Virus record (IMG/VR): IMGVR_UViG_3300034407_003109
Coordinates: 1-42,360 of that record
DNA: 42,360 bases
Source: a virus
Reading direction: 5' to 3' (one strand)
Under the pieces are notes generated by a model. That model worked only from the letters and a program-made list of their open reading frames with translations. It searched no databases and was not told where the DNA came from. The position numbers were made by a program, and so were the translations under genes. Positions 16,883-25,972 of this stretch are shown in pieces (position 1 is the first letter of the stretch; each line of letters begins with the position of its first letter).

Positions 16883-17240
16883 AAGACTTTTGTTCCTTTA
16901 TTACTGATTTAGAAATACTGTTTATCTCATTCTTAACAAGAAATCTCTTGTCATTAAGTATAGCATCTAGGCGAGCGTGTTTAATAAACTCATCACCAAA
17001 AGTTTCATTATCTTCCATCTCCCTGATAACATCTTCAGTATCCCAAAGCTCCGTGTTTATTTCTAATAATTTATCATAAAGCTCTGAAGGAAAATCGTGG
17101 GACTGCATGTCACTTTTTAGAATTTCTAACTCTTGATTTATATAATATAATTTTGTTTCATCTTTGATTCGCTGTCTTTTTATCTCAAGTATTGTAACCT
17201 TATCAACAAGCTCACCTACTGATACTTCAATTTTTGGCAT
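16857..17240 (-). CDS. DUF6165-like helical protein
   Basis: A 127-residue, largely helical protein. The start, IEVSVGELVDKVTILEIKRQRI, is strikingly like a small family (called DUF6165 from memory) that accompanies LPS and capsule genes and also occurs fused to TPR or glycosyltransferase domains. Its function is not known to me. There is no membrane helix or cysteine cluster. It overlaps the aminotransferase start by 26 bases. Confidence 0.6.
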   Translation of the reverse strand: MPKIEVSVGELVDKVTILEIKRQRIKDETKLYYINQELEILKSDMQSHDFPSELYDKLLEINTELWDTEDVIREMEDNETFGDEFIKHARLDAILNDKRFLVKNEINSISKSVIKEQKSYEGLYTAD

Positions 17241-18081
17241 ATTCTAAAATCCTTTTCTTATGAAAATCTACATTAAAGAAATTATCATTCCAAGATATAC
17301 TTTCACTATACAACTGTGACTTATAGGTAGCAAACCAATCACTAACAATAAAATGTGGCAAGGAATAGTACTTGAATAACCTGACCATATTTGGTGTTAT
17401 GACAGGAATTGAATTGACTAACAGTGCTTCATAGTTTCTGTGAGTATCATAACCAGCACCCTCTAAGCATATTGTATATCTGAATTTATTGACCTGTGAC
17501 AAATAGTCTTTAAATGACAGTTTATTCCCTTCAGCATAAACAAATTCTAAAGATTTAAGGTGATCAATGAATCTCTGTCTTTCGGGATTAGTCGATGCGG
17601 TATGAAATGGAAGATAAAACATATCTAACTTGTCTTCCCATCTCGACCTAAACAACTGTTGACTTTTCAAGACTGCTTGATCACCACCATCACGTTCTTT
17701 TTCTTCAAAACCAATTGGTATGGGGATTATTTTGTCATTATCAACAGGAGGCGGATTTGTACAGAACCAGTATTTTAAATTTGTATTGTTTAATATATCA
17801 AGGTAGGATTGATCACCATTACGACCAACTGTGTATGAAGAAATTCCACTAATGAGTGTAAATTTATTTTTTATATTAGGAAGTACATTCTTCTGAAAGA
17901 CTCCGTTGTAGATCTCATCCGTTTTAACGAATATTATGTCATTTTCTTTAACAGTGGATGGGTCTATAGAATCAACATTGTGTAAACGCGAGACCCCAGC
18001 AGACCTATAGAAGTCTTCAGAATGGTCAATAATATGATCTGCCACAGTCGGCATCCAATTGTAGTTGATTAAGTCAGTCAT
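17227..18081 (-). CDS. Exostosin-like putative glycosyltransferase
   Basis: A 284-residue protein. FRYTICLEGAGYDTHRNYEALLVNSIPVI near residue 220 is the nucleotide-sugar-binding motif of exostosin-like GT-B enzymes (GT47-like): a C/G-rich strand, a Tyr/Asp-Thr-His turn and an aliphatic helix. IIPIPIGFEEKERDGG and the basic RSRWEDK segment also fit. No transmembrane segment is seen, unlike animal exostosins. Donor and acceptor are unknown. Confidence 0.65.
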   Translation of the reverse strand: MTDLINYNWMPTVADHIIDHSEDFYRSAGVSRLHNVDSIDPSTVKENDIIFVKTDEIYNGVFQKNVLPNIKNKFTLISGISSYTVGRNGDQSYLDILNNTNLKYWFCTNPPPVDNDKIIPIPIGFEEKERDGGDQAVLKSQQLFRSRWEDKLDMFYLPFHTASTNPERQRFIDHLKSLEFVYAEGNKLSFKDYLSQVNKFRYTICLEGAGYDTHRNYEALLVNSIPVITPNMVRLFKYYSLPHFIVSDWFATYKSQLYSESISWNDNFFNVDFHKKRILEYAKN

Positions 18082-18787
18082 ATTTAATAACCTTCCATGC
18101 GTCCAAGCTGTTTTGGCCTAACGGCTGATTTCTAAAATCGTGATAAAATATTTTATCTTGTTTGGCGTATATATCTATCAGGGTCTTAAAAGAACTCTCC
18201 ATGCAATGAATCTCTTCTGCTTCTTCAATGATCTTAATGAAATGAAAAACATTTTCAGAGATATCATTTTCTACAATATGTAATGATCTATCTATAAAGT
18301 GCTTTCTGTCAAGCTCAAATCCCCTGTCTACATCTTCATGAACAAATATGTAAGGCTCATTATTAGGGTTTAACTTATTAAAAACTCTTTCTTCTTCTTT
18401 TAGATCTCGTTCAAGATAGAAATATTCATGTCTCACATCATAAGGTATATTTACTTGTTCATAGAAAAATTCCCAACAATTCTTGTTTAGTTCTTTCTCA
18501 GCGGCTGGACCTGGATAGTACTGATGCCCAACGGTTAACATATGCTCAGGCTTCTCTGTCTCTATAATTTTTTTTACATCTTCGTATTCATTATCCTTAC
18601 TTATTTCCCAAACCTCAATATCATCGTTGTCTCTATACATATATTCTATCATACTAAAATAATTCGATTTTGAAAATACCGCTATTTTTTCATAAGCAGT
18701 ATTTTTGACGATATATCGAACCATTCCATTGCAATCAAAATGATCGCCTAAACCTAAGTGATGATGGATAAATAACTTACTCAACAT
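18074..18787 (-). CDS. Putative GT-B glycosyltransferase-like protein
   Basis: A 237-residue protein from ATG 18787, chosen because GGTGGAG precedes it, although a TTG four codons earlier is also open. The start SKLFIHHHLGLGDHFDCNG resembles the donor-side beginning of heptosyl- or fucosyltransferase-like GT-B proteins, and EEIHCMESSFKTLIDIYA has the look of the C-terminal sugar-nucleotide motif. I do not know a named family. It lies between two clearer glycosyltransferases. Confidence 0.5.
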   Translation of the reverse strand: MLSKLFIHHHLGLGDHFDCNGMVRYIVKNTAYEKIAVFSKSNYFSMIEYMYRDNDDIEVWEISKDNEYEDVKKIIETEKPEHMLTVGHQYYPGPAAEKELNKNCWEFFYEQVNIPYDVRHEYFYLERDLKEEERVFNKLNPNNEPYIFVHEDVDRGFELDRKHFIDRSLHIVENDISENVFHFIKIIEEAEEIHCMESSFKTLIDIYAKQDKIFYHDFRNQPLGQNSLDAWKVIKYD

Positions 18788-19601
18788 ATTCTCCACCAAA
18801 GGTAACTAATTCTTTTTTAAAATTTTGCTTTATGAATTCAAGATACCCCTTGCTATTTTCTATATCATCATATATAGCAGGGTCAAATTCTATACCGTCT
18901 ATTATATCAATAGGAGTCGGAGTGTCATTAAAGTTTAAATTATTAACAACTGGGTCATATCTTGCATTAATGTAATCATTAGCGTGATTCCAAGTGGCAC
19001 TTTCATAATGTTTATACCACAATTGTTTGAGGGCATAGAATCTTTTGTTGATAGATTGCAAGTGTATAACACCAACCTCTTTGGTCCACACTTTAGGTAA
19101 ATTTATGGCTGGAAGCCTTGGTGTGTGATATTTATAAAGAGACATGTTAAATTTTTCACAGTGTTCCAATGATACAAAAAATGTTCTATAATTGTCTACA
19201 TACATAGGGTCTTGGCGAATAGTATTTAAGTTCCCCACAACATTAAACCAGTACAACTGGAGATCGTGCGACATGCAAATATTGGTTATCTCATCCCAAT
19301 TGGTTAACAAGTTAGTACTAAGTAGCTCATCAGCATCTATAGCAAGAACTAAATCTGCTCCTTGCTCTCTGGAATATTCCAGCATGGTAGATCTATTTCT
19401 TGACTCACTAAACTTTGATTCCTGCCCCTCAAATACCATAGCATGATCTTGGAAGTTTTCCTTAATCACATCTGTAGTATTGTCTGCAGAGTTATCGTTA
19501 TAGAATACCCATTTATCTATAGGGTATTGATTCCAATACTTAAAAATGTGCGGCAGTATAATGCTTTCGTCTTTTACCATTACATTAGCATGAACGATCA
19601 T
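18777..19601 (-). CDS. GT2-like glycosyltransferase
   Basis: A 274-residue GT-A enzyme from ATG 19601, preceded by GGAAG; the 15 codons upstream of it remain open but overlap the neighbour heavily. DESIILPHIFKYW with WVFYNDNSADNT is the donor-binding start of Glyco_tranf_2_4-like enzymes, and LVLAIDADELL holds the D89-A-D91 metal motif. It is likely cytoplasmic. Acceptor unknown. Confidence 0.75.
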   Translation of the reverse strand: MIVHANVMVKDESIILPHIFKYWNQYPIDKWVFYNDNSADNTTDVIKENFQDHAMVFEGQESKFSESRNRSTMLEYSREQGADLVLAIDADELLSTNLLTNWDEITNICMSHDLQLYWFNVVGNLNTIRQDPMYVDNYRTFFVSLEHCEKFNMSLYKYHTPRLPAINLPKVWTKEVGVIHLQSINKRFYALKQLWYKHYESATWNHANDYINARYDPVVNNLNFNDTPTPIDIIDGIEFDPAIYDDIENSKGYLEFIKQNFKKELVTFGGEYVE

Positions 19602-20268
19602 AATCCGCTTCCGTTTTAATGTAGTCGAAAAAATACCCAGAATCATCTAAAATTTTGTCATTACCATCATACGCTTGGCCGACAAAAAACTGTTGATGTC
19701 TAGGTATACGAGGAAAATTATTCAATCGACAATGGTCATGCTCTAGTGCTTTATTTTTAACTAAGGGGTATATTATTTCCTTTAAGAACATTTGATCGAC
19801 TTGCCATTTATCATCCAATTCGCCCTTATCATAATCCCCTATCATATCTTTAATCCCAACCAGCACACTATTCCTACATCCCCACATACCACCCAGTATT
19901 TCTGTTTGATGGTACGGATGATCTCGCATTATATGAAAATCTTTATCGCTGTCAAGCCATTCGTCAACTGCTGCCTTTTCTCGGTATCCCAATCTAGAAT
20001 CCGCATCTCTTGAAAGCATTATATCTGAACTATCTGCTGCATAAAAACGCCAGAACATGCCGTTCCAACCTACTGTTTCCATTAATATACATTCTGACCC
20101 TAAATCTGTCAATTGTTTAATAATATCTGATGACACATCTATTCCACAATAAAACCTACATTTCCAATCTGGATATATTGTTCTAGCTAATTGAGCGTTT
20201 CTAATAGCTCCTATTATATATCTTGAAGACTGTCCCCATAAACTAAAAGCAATAATTTTTTGAGTCAT
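19585..20268 (-). CDS. Putative GT-A glycosyltransferase with DxD motif
   Basis: A 227-residue protein. IAFSLWGQSSRYIIGAIRNA starts the fold, and IMLSRDADSRL at 83-93 contains D88-A-D90. FHIMRDHPYHQTEILGGMWG is a long conserved-looking acceptor region of a family seen in phage and marine bacterial surface loci, for which I know no function. It contains no membrane segment. It lies between two other glycosyltransferase genes and starts at ATG 20268. Confidence 0.6.
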   Translation of the reverse strand: MTQKIIAFSLWGQSSRYIIGAIRNAQLARTIYPDWKCRFYCGIDVSSDIIKQLTDLGSECILMETVGWNGMFWRFYAADSSDIMLSRDADSRLGYREKAAVDEWLDSDKDFHIMRDHPYHQTEILGGMWGCRNSVLVGIKDMIGDYDKGELDDKWQVDQMFLKEIIYPLVKNKALEHDHCRLNNFPRIPRHQQFFVGQAYDGNDKILDDSGYFFDYIKTEADYDRSC

Positions 20269-20277
20269 AATAATTCC

Positions 20278-21039
20278 TTAGTCACTAGTAATTCTATTTT
20301 TGGGGAATCCAAGTTTCTTTCTCTCTTCAAAGACTTGTCCGTCTCTACCAGAATAGAATAGCGTCTTTTGTGCGGACTTATCATAATCTCCAGAATTGGA
20401 ATTACCTTCTTGAGCATAATGCTCATGTTTAATAATCATCTGGTCGATATATGTTACTTTGTTGAGCCTTTTAACTTCTTGTGTAAACTCATCGTCACAA
20501 TATAGACTCTTATAATCAGGATGGTAGATATATCCAAAGTGATCGTACAGTTTCCTTCCTAGAATTGAGAAAGTAATCAGTTCGCCCTTGTCGGCATGTC
20601 CATCGTCAAATGAAACACATCCATCAAGATCTGGGTAATGCTCCATCATAGCTGTTACAATGTAATCATCCCAGTTGTCAACCTGTGGGATCATATCATC
20701 TGAAATAACAATTACAATATCCCAGTTTGTTGACCCTTCCATGATAACATTATTGATATTGGCATTTACAGCACCAATTTTAGTTGTATTTTTTTCAAAG
20801 TATACCGCTCCAGAACAAAAGTTATCGTGCCATTTATCTTGATTGTTCCTAACCTGATTATGAAATGCCTCCTGCATCATATCCTTCATTTCAGGGTTGT
20901 TCATAGTTTCGTCAGCGACATCACAATTGATGTTGAAAAATATACTATGCCGACCACTGGTGGTATTGAGATACTTCTTTAAGCAAGACAAAAACTTTTC
21001 AGGCCGTGCATAGCTAGGAAATTGTGCTAAGATTTTCAT
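20278..21039 (-). CDS. GT2-like glycosyltransferase
   Basis: A 253-residue GT-A-like protein. It begins MKILAQFPSYARPEKF, a donor-domain strand, and has the metal-site stretch VIVISDDMIP with D114-D115. The acceptor half contains YLYCDDE-like and HEHYAQ sequences (CDDEFTQ, KHEHYA), as in several glycosyltransferases of phage surface loci. No membrane helix. Overlaps the stop of 21036-21908 by ATGA. Confidence 0.65.
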   Translation of the reverse strand: MKILAQFPSYARPEKFLSCLKKYLNTTSGRHSIFFNINCDVADETMNNPEMKDMMQEAFHNQVRNNQDKWHDNFCSGAVYFEKNTTKIGAVNANINNVIMEGSTNWDIVIVISDDMIPQVDNWDDYIVTAMMEHYPDLDGCVSFDDGHADKGELITFSILGRKLYDHFGYIYHPDYKSLYCDDEFTQEVKRLNKVTYIDQMIIKHEHYAQEGNSNSGDYDKSAQKTLFYSGRDGQVFEERKKLGFPKNRITSD

Positions 21040-21908
21040 AAAGAATCACCCATCTTTCCAATCTTTTTAGCTAGTTCCTCATCTTTTAATGCTCGCACTA
21101 ATTGTGAGGCTCTGTTAAAACAATTATGTTTAGTTTTTAACTGTTTACGTACAACATCTCCAATATTTACACCTTCTTCCTCAGTGAACAATGATTTGAA
21201 AATATTATCGATTTTCTCATGGTCTTCATTGCTAACCCTTAGAGATATGCTTTTGCTCCGGAATGAAGCCTCATAGAATATTTGAGACATAACAAAATCT
21301 ACACTTCCTACAATATTACAAGTTGTGTACTTATCAAAAAAGCTTACTAAGTCTTTAATACTTAATTGGATATCAAAGCCTTCTGCCTCACCCATAGAGA
21401 TAAGATGGTATGACTGGTGATCATCATTTTTTACGAATCTTGATAACAAGTCTGATTTATGCGTAGCTATATAACATTTTTCAGTATTGAATGTTGGAGG
21501 TGTTAATTTGGGAAGGAAGACATCAAGAGCTGGAAGCATTTCTATTAACTCTCTTTTAGTCTTAATGTTTAAAATTGATTTATGAGTATTTGTAAATAAG
21601 AATGGACATGTTACATTGTTACTACTAAACACTTGTTCGATTTCTTGTATGTTTTGCTCAGTAGCACCAGTAATGTTTAGGACGATAGATATATTTTTAT
21701 TACGACTCAAATATTTCAACATGTCTGACGTAAATCCGGCAAAATGACATATAAATACATCTGGCTTAACTGAGTCAAAAATATCAAATGTACTAATTGA
21801 ATTGTCTGCCCATAGATGAGACGTACCACCAGCTTCCGAAATACATTTTTGTAAATACAGAGGCTCTGTAGATACACTAGAAGAATAATTATAAATTAAA
21901 GAAATCAT
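21036..21908 (-). CDS. Possible GT-B-like protein
   Basis: A 290-residue protein of uncertain kind. Its plan (strand-rich start ISLIYNYSSS, PDVFICHFAG, then a second half with CNIVGSVDFV and a helical C-terminus ending EELAKKIGKMG) recalls GT-B proteins such as CgeB-like or GT4 enzymes. The typical EAxxxGxP donor motif is not present in recognisable form. It joins the NTP-transferase-like gene upstream and a GT2-like gene downstream by ATGA overlaps. Confidence 0.45.
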   Translation of the reverse strand: MISLIYNYSSSVSTEPLYLQKCISEAGGTSHLWADNSISTFDIFDSVKPDVFICHFAGFTSDMLKYLSRNKNISIVLNITGATEQNIQEIEQVFSSNNVTCPFLFTNTHKSILNIKTKRELIEMLPALDVFLPKLTPPTFNTEKCYIATHKSDLLSRFVKNDDHQSYHLISMGEAEGFDIQLSIKDLVSFFDKYTTCNIVGSVDFVMSQIFYEASFRSKSISLRVSNEDHEKIDNIFKSLFTEEEGVNIGDVVRKQLKTKHNCFNRASQLVRALKDEELAKKIGKMGDSL

Positions 21909-22648
21909 ATCTTGACCATCCTTTTCAATGCTTTTATGTTGTTTATTTTCACAATAGGTTTAGCGGTATTTTTTTGTACTTTAATCTGTGTGCTTTTTGA
22001 TAATTCATTAATTGCCTCAAATAGGAAACGATTTTTATACTCCATATTTGATATGATATTAGAAAATTTATTGACTGTTGGAAATCCATTAAGATATATT
22101 ATTTCCGTCCAGTATTCTTGTTTTATGCCTAATGAAAATTGCTCAAAATTTCCATTGTTCTGAATAACTCCTACTTCGAAATTTGAATCATCAGGTTGAT
22201 CTTGTGTTATAACAGTTGAGTGAGAAAAATTCAACCTTGGAAGCTGTGAAGGCAAGAGCAATACTCCCCCTCCCAATATTATAATGTTATCATTTTTTGT
22301 GTTGTTTAGACATAGTCTAGCACTTTCACAACAATTAGAGTTGTAATGTATCTGATTCTCTACCGCTCTAATGTTTATATTAGAAAATTTTTCTCTGATA
22401 AAATTTATTGTTTTTACCGAGTCATAACCAGTACAAAGGATAATCTCAAAATTAATAAAGGTATCTTTTATCGCGTTAATTTGTCTTTCTATTAAAGTTT
22501 TATTATGGATCTTTATTAAGGGTAATGGCCCATAAGATTTCATTCTGTAACCATGATTTTCACCAAGAATAATGATTGTAAAGAAATCATCAATCTTGAT
22601 TTTTTGATTACCCTTTTGGGTGCCTGTTATGAAATTTTTGTTTCTCAT
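21905..22648 (-). CDS. NTP_transferase-like nucleotidyltransferase with altered motif
   Basis: A 247-residue Rossmann-like protein. The region FTIIILGENHGYRMKSYGPLPLIKI has the plan of the NTP-binding loop of sugar nucleotidyltransferases and IspD/MobA proteins (normally AAGxGxR), but the first glycines are changed to GENHG. TLIERQINAI and NIIILGGGVLLLPS follow in the expected order. The N-terminal 20 residues are lysine-rich. It could supply an NDP-sugar or act on a glycan-bound phosphate; the altered loop makes the reaction uncertain. Confidence 0.55.
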   Translation of the reverse strand: MRNKNFITGTQKGNQKIKIDDFFTIIILGENHGYRMKSYGPLPLIKIHNKTLIERQINAIKDTFINFEIILCTGYDSVKTINFIREKFSNINIRAVENQIHYNSNCCESARLCLNNTKNDNIIILGGGVLLLPSQLPRLNFSHSTVITQDQPDDSNFEVGVIQNNGNFEQFSLGIKQEYWTEIIYLNGFPTVNKFSNIISNMEYKNRFLFEAINELSKSTQIKVQKNTAKPIVKINNIKALKRMVKI

Positions 22649-23445
22649 ACATTTTTAATCATGCCAGCTTGTTTTGCTGCAGACTCTATAGATGTTAACA
22701 TTTTACTAAAATCGTTATGATTCAAATATTCATTATTTACAACTGGAAATGCTACACACGAAATTGATTTATGACGATATAAGATTATTTTTTCCATGTC
22801 AATATTAAGAGATGTGTTGATATTTTTAAGCATATCTTTCGGTATTTCAGAGCGGCTATCCATTTGAATCACATGTGACACAAAGCTACATTTAGAAAAT
22901 GCGTTATAGTCCACCATCCTTGGTTCATTAAACTTATTCAATACACATTCTGTTTTTATGCCATGAATATTCATATCATTGGTTATTCCTATGTGATGTT
23001 CAACATTTAGATGTTCACCACCGGGGTGAGGAATGTGGTTAATTATAACAAAAATTTTCTTCTTGTCATAATTGAGGTTCTTAATAGATTCCATTGTCTT
23101 TTCAAGGTTTCTACCTGATACATTTCTATCATAGATAACTATACCAAACAGTGGCTCTATCTCTTTTTCTGCTATTGTCAGCAAGTTGCATTCAAAGTCG
23201 GTTTCCTTCTCTTGTTGTTTTTCTAGCCACTGCTTATCCCTGTATAAGTTACAAAATCTATTTAAGCCGTATACTGTTTTTTCATCGTCTGGCTCTTCCT
23301 TTAATAAACTCAAGGAACCTTCATCTGAAAATTTTCGAATTCTATCAGCAGAACAGCCATACTGGGTAGCCTCTTCGTATTTTGCAAAAACACAATCCTT
23401 ACACGTCATCGCTAACGAATCATTTTCTTTGTGCTGAGATTTCAT
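22645..23445 (-). CDS. Cysteine-cluster domain fused to GT-A-like domain
   Basis: A 266-residue protein from ATG 23445, which is preceded by AGGTGGAG; an in-frame GTG four codons earlier is less likely. The first 70 residues carry C15, C18, C31 and C65 in CKDCVFA, QYGCSADR and NRFCNLYR, a small probable zinc-binding domain I have seen in phage and marine glycosyltransferase-like proteins. From residue 95 the chain resembles a GT-A fold (FGIVIYDRN, KKIFVIINH, VIQMDSRSE), but no clear DxD is present. Confidence 0.5.
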   Translation of the reverse strand: MKSQHKENDSLAMTCKDCVFAKYEEATQYGCSADRIRKFSDEGSLSLLKEEPDDEKTVYGLNRFCNLYRDKQWLEKQQEKETDFECNLLTIAEKEIEPLFGIVIYDRNVSGRNLEKTMESIKNLNYDKKKIFVIINHIPHPGGEHLNVEHHIGITNDMNIHGIKTECVLNKFNEPRMVDYNAFSKCSFVSHVIQMDSRSEIPKDMLKNINTSLNIDMEKIILYRHKSISCVAFPVVNNEYLNHNDFSKMLTSIESAAKQAGMIKNV

Positions 23446-23836
23446 AATGAACTCCACCTATTTGTGTACTTACAATTGTTAAATTTAACTGCTTAATAAT
23501 ATCGACTATTGTTTCTGTGTCATTCATAGAAGATACTGAGCCAATTATATCAGATGATTCATCGGGTGACAGCATACCGTTTATTACATTTAGACTAAAG
23601 ATTCTTAAGTCGGTCCCTCCCACCACCAATGTCCCACCTAAACGTAACTTCTTAACTAACTCGATTATACACTGTTTTGCATCTTTTGCTGAAAATGCAT
23701 CTATTATATTATTTGCCAAGATGTATGTACATTCATTATCCGAGATTTCTTCAAAATCTATCTTACCATTTTTGATGGATATCTGTCTGTAACCAATAAT
23801 GTTTTCCTGATTAGATGTAGTAATCTGTATTTTCAT
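23420..23836 (-). CDS. Small methyltransferase-like protein lacking SAM motif I
   Basis: A 138-residue protein. YILANNIIDAF, then IIELVKKLRLGGTLVVGGTDLRIF, matches the middle and post-IV part of class I methyltransferases, where LRxGGxLVV is common. The N-terminal SAM-binding glycine loop is absent. It is either a degenerate or truncated methyltransferase or a scaffold protein. It overlaps its downstream neighbour by 26 bases, and the upstream GT4 gene by an ATGA. Confidence 0.5.
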   Translation of the reverse strand: MKIQITTSNQENIIGYRQISIKNGKIDFEEISDNECTYILANNIIDAFSAKDAKQCIIELVKKLRLGGTLVVGGTDLRIFSLNVINGMLSPDESSDIIGSVSSMNDTETIVDIIKQLNLTIVSTQIGGVHYEISAQRK

Positions 23837-24819
23837 TTCACAACTCCGTATGCTATATCAAAAGTTTCATTCCAATTATTAATAAATTTCTCTTCAGAGA
23901 AATCATCTAGTATTGTTTGTCTAGCCGCAGCACCTAACTTAGAACGTAGATCTTCATCCTTTAGAAGAGTTTCAATGTACCCTCTTAACTCGTCTTCATC
24001 GTTTGAGATAAAGCCGTTGACCCCATTTTCTATAATATCTGGTATCATACATGTTGCAGTAGATACACACGCACAGCCGCAACTCATAGCCTCTAGGAGG
24101 CAGGTAGGTACTGGACTAACGGTTGAAGTATTTAAAAATACTTGAGACTCTGCATATGCTTGTGACAATTCTTCAATCGATCCTGCTGGTTCAGATAATC
24201 CTTCTGTCTTTCCTAACAGTTTTGTATTCAAACCATCGGTTATTCTTTGCCACCCTTGATAGTTACAACAATAATCACGATTAATAAAATCATTGACAAC
24301 ACTGAGAACATGCGGCTTACTCTCACAATCTATTGGCTTGAACATTTCAGAATCAACCGAATGATGAATTACCCTAGATTGATTTTTGATATTCCATTTG
24401 TTTTTAGAATAATCGGAAATAAAAACATTAACATCGCCAGTCATACTTCTAAATGCCTGCAGTTGATTATCAGGCCAATTAGAGATTGGTAGAGTATGTT
24501 CTAATGAAATTATCGGCAATTTAAATCTTTGATTAATATGTTGACAAGCTTGAAACTGTCCAAATTTACTTTGTGATAATATAAAGTCAAATCCTATGCT
24601 AGCGTTTATTGCATTGTCTGGCATAATATAGTAATTATCTGGAATATCTGCATAGGAATCATCCCACCGTTTACAGTTATCATACCTAAACGAATAGAAA
24701 TTGTGACCAGTTTTAGCCAACTGTTGTTGATATCTCTCATGAGTATCAAATGTTAATATGTTATATTTATCCTTGTTGAGGACAGACTTGTTAATGAACT
24801 GAAGTGTTTGGTGACTCAC
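23833..24819 (-). CDS. GT4 glycosyltransferase
   Basis: A 328-residue GT-B enzyme. The donor motif is CLLEAMSCGCACVST with IIENGVNGFI, and RVIHHSVDSEMF precedes the second domain. The only plausible start is GTG 24819, directly after a TAA, with AAGGAG 7 bases upstream. The N-terminal acceptor domain is short. It overlaps the preceding GT4 gene by 29 bases. Confidence 0.82.
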   Translation of the reverse strand: MSHQTLQFINKSVLNKDKYNILTFDTHERYQQQLAKTGHNFYSFRYDNCKRWDDSYADIPDNYYIMPDNAINASIGFDFILSQSKFGQFQACQHINQRFKLPIISLEHTLPISNWPDNQLQAFRSMTGDVNVFISDYSKNKWNIKNQSRVIHHSVDSEMFKPIDCESKPHVLSVVNDFINRDYCCNYQGWQRITDGLNTKLLGKTEGLSEPAGSIEELSQAYAESQVFLNTSTVSPVPTCLLEAMSCGCACVSTATCMIPDIIENGVNGFISNDEDELRGYIETLLKDEDLRSKLGAAARQTILDDFSEEKFINNWNETFDIAYGVVK

Positions 24820-25969
24820 TTAGGATCTCCTTCATTTTATTTCCAATTGCTTCATAAGAAAATTTCTTCACTTGCTTTAGTCCAGCCAACTTCCAAGTTC
24901 TTTTGGCGGCTAGTGGATCTCTTTTATAAGTTTCATATTTTTCTCTCATAGTTTCTCTAATTTCCATTTCGCACGGCTGGAACCAATATTCTCTACCAGT
25001 AAATATATCTGGAAATGCAGCATCACTACATTTACATACGGAATAAGATCCTCCTACTAGGCTTCCTGAATCATCAGAAAAACAATCTGCTAGATACGAC
25101 GGAAGGAACTCTGCAGGTCCACCATAGTCACTTGCTATTGGGCTGCTTCCAAATCCCATTGCATCAAAAGTAGGAATAGACCAAGCCTCACCATGTGATG
25201 GACAAATGAAACAATCTCCATATTGATGCAAAGAACAAATATTTTCATCAGAAACATCCTCTGTAATTACAACATCCCTACTGTAATCTTCTATCCTTGG
25301 GTACATTCTTAAGGAACGCTTGATCTCAACAAGCTTATGATCCATGATCTGCCTAGTCTCTTCTGAAGACTTACCAAATTTCTTAACCTTCAGGAGTAAT
25401 GCTACCGGTTCCGACTTATCAAATTCACTATGGAAGCATGTAATAATAGAGTCAATATTTTTTCTATCATTAAGATCGCCAATATAATAAAAGGTAAACT
25501 TATTTTCCAATTGTGGTATTGAAAATTCCGGATATTTCTTAGTGTACCTATTATAATCAGAAGGGTGATGCACGACATGTATCGGAACTTCTAAATCATC
25601 ATCATGCCTTAAAGACTTACAAAGATCTTGATTCGGAACCCAAACTTCGTCAACAAGTTTTAAATATTCTGACCATGCAATTTGGCTTAAACTTGTAGAT
25701 TCTGCCTCAAGGAAAGCAATATTACGTTTAAACATATCGCTACCAATTAGATGATGAGGAAGCACATGTTGTATACATATATCACAGCCCTTACTATCCT
25801 TTTGCTCCATTTCTAATATTTTTGGATTTACATTATCTTTATCTCTTGTCAAAGTTACATTCCGAGCAACAACATCTACACCAGCAACATCCAGTGCTAA
25901 CATCTGATTCTCTGCCGCATTTGCCCAACCAGAACTTTCCTTAACATGACTAATATATAACACTTTCAT
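24791..25969 (-). CDS. GT4 glycosyltransferase
   Basis: A 392-residue GT-B enzyme. It starts KVLYISHVKESSGWANAAEN, typical of the GT4 acceptor domain. FTFYYIGDLNDRKNID opens the donor domain, and PSHGEAWSIPTFDAMGFG with IASDYGG is the nucleotide-sugar motif. No membrane segment is seen. It ends inside the start of the next GT4 gene. The three consecutive GT4 genes (23833-27670) likely work in sequence on one glycan. Confidence 0.82.
   Translation of the reverse strand: MKVLYISHVKESSGWANAAENQMLALDVAGVDVVARNVTLTRDKDNVNPKILEMEQKDSKGCDICIQHVLPHHLIGSDMFKRNIAFLEAESTSLSQIAWSEYLKLVDEVWVPNQDLCKSLRHDDDLEVPIHVVHHPSDYNRYTKKYPEFSIPQLENKFTFYYIGDLNDRKNIDSIITCFHSEFDKSEPVALLLKVKKFGKSSEETRQIMDHKLVEIKRSLRMYPRIEDYSRDVVITEDVSDENICSLHQYGDCFICPSHGEAWSIPTFDAMGFGSSPIASDYGGPAEFLPSYLADCFSDDSGSLVGGSYSVCKCSDAAFPDIFTGREYWFQPCEMEIRETMREKYETYKRDPLAAKRTWKLAGLKQVKKFSYEAIGNKMKEILSESPNTSVH
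24827..24832 (-). promoter_or_regulatory. Strong Shine-Dalgarno for a GTG start
   Basis: AAGGAG on the minus strand lies 7 bases before GTG 24819. The codon before the GTG is a stop, so this element fixes the start of the GT4 gene. Confidence 0.75.
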
Positions 25970-25972
25970 GAT

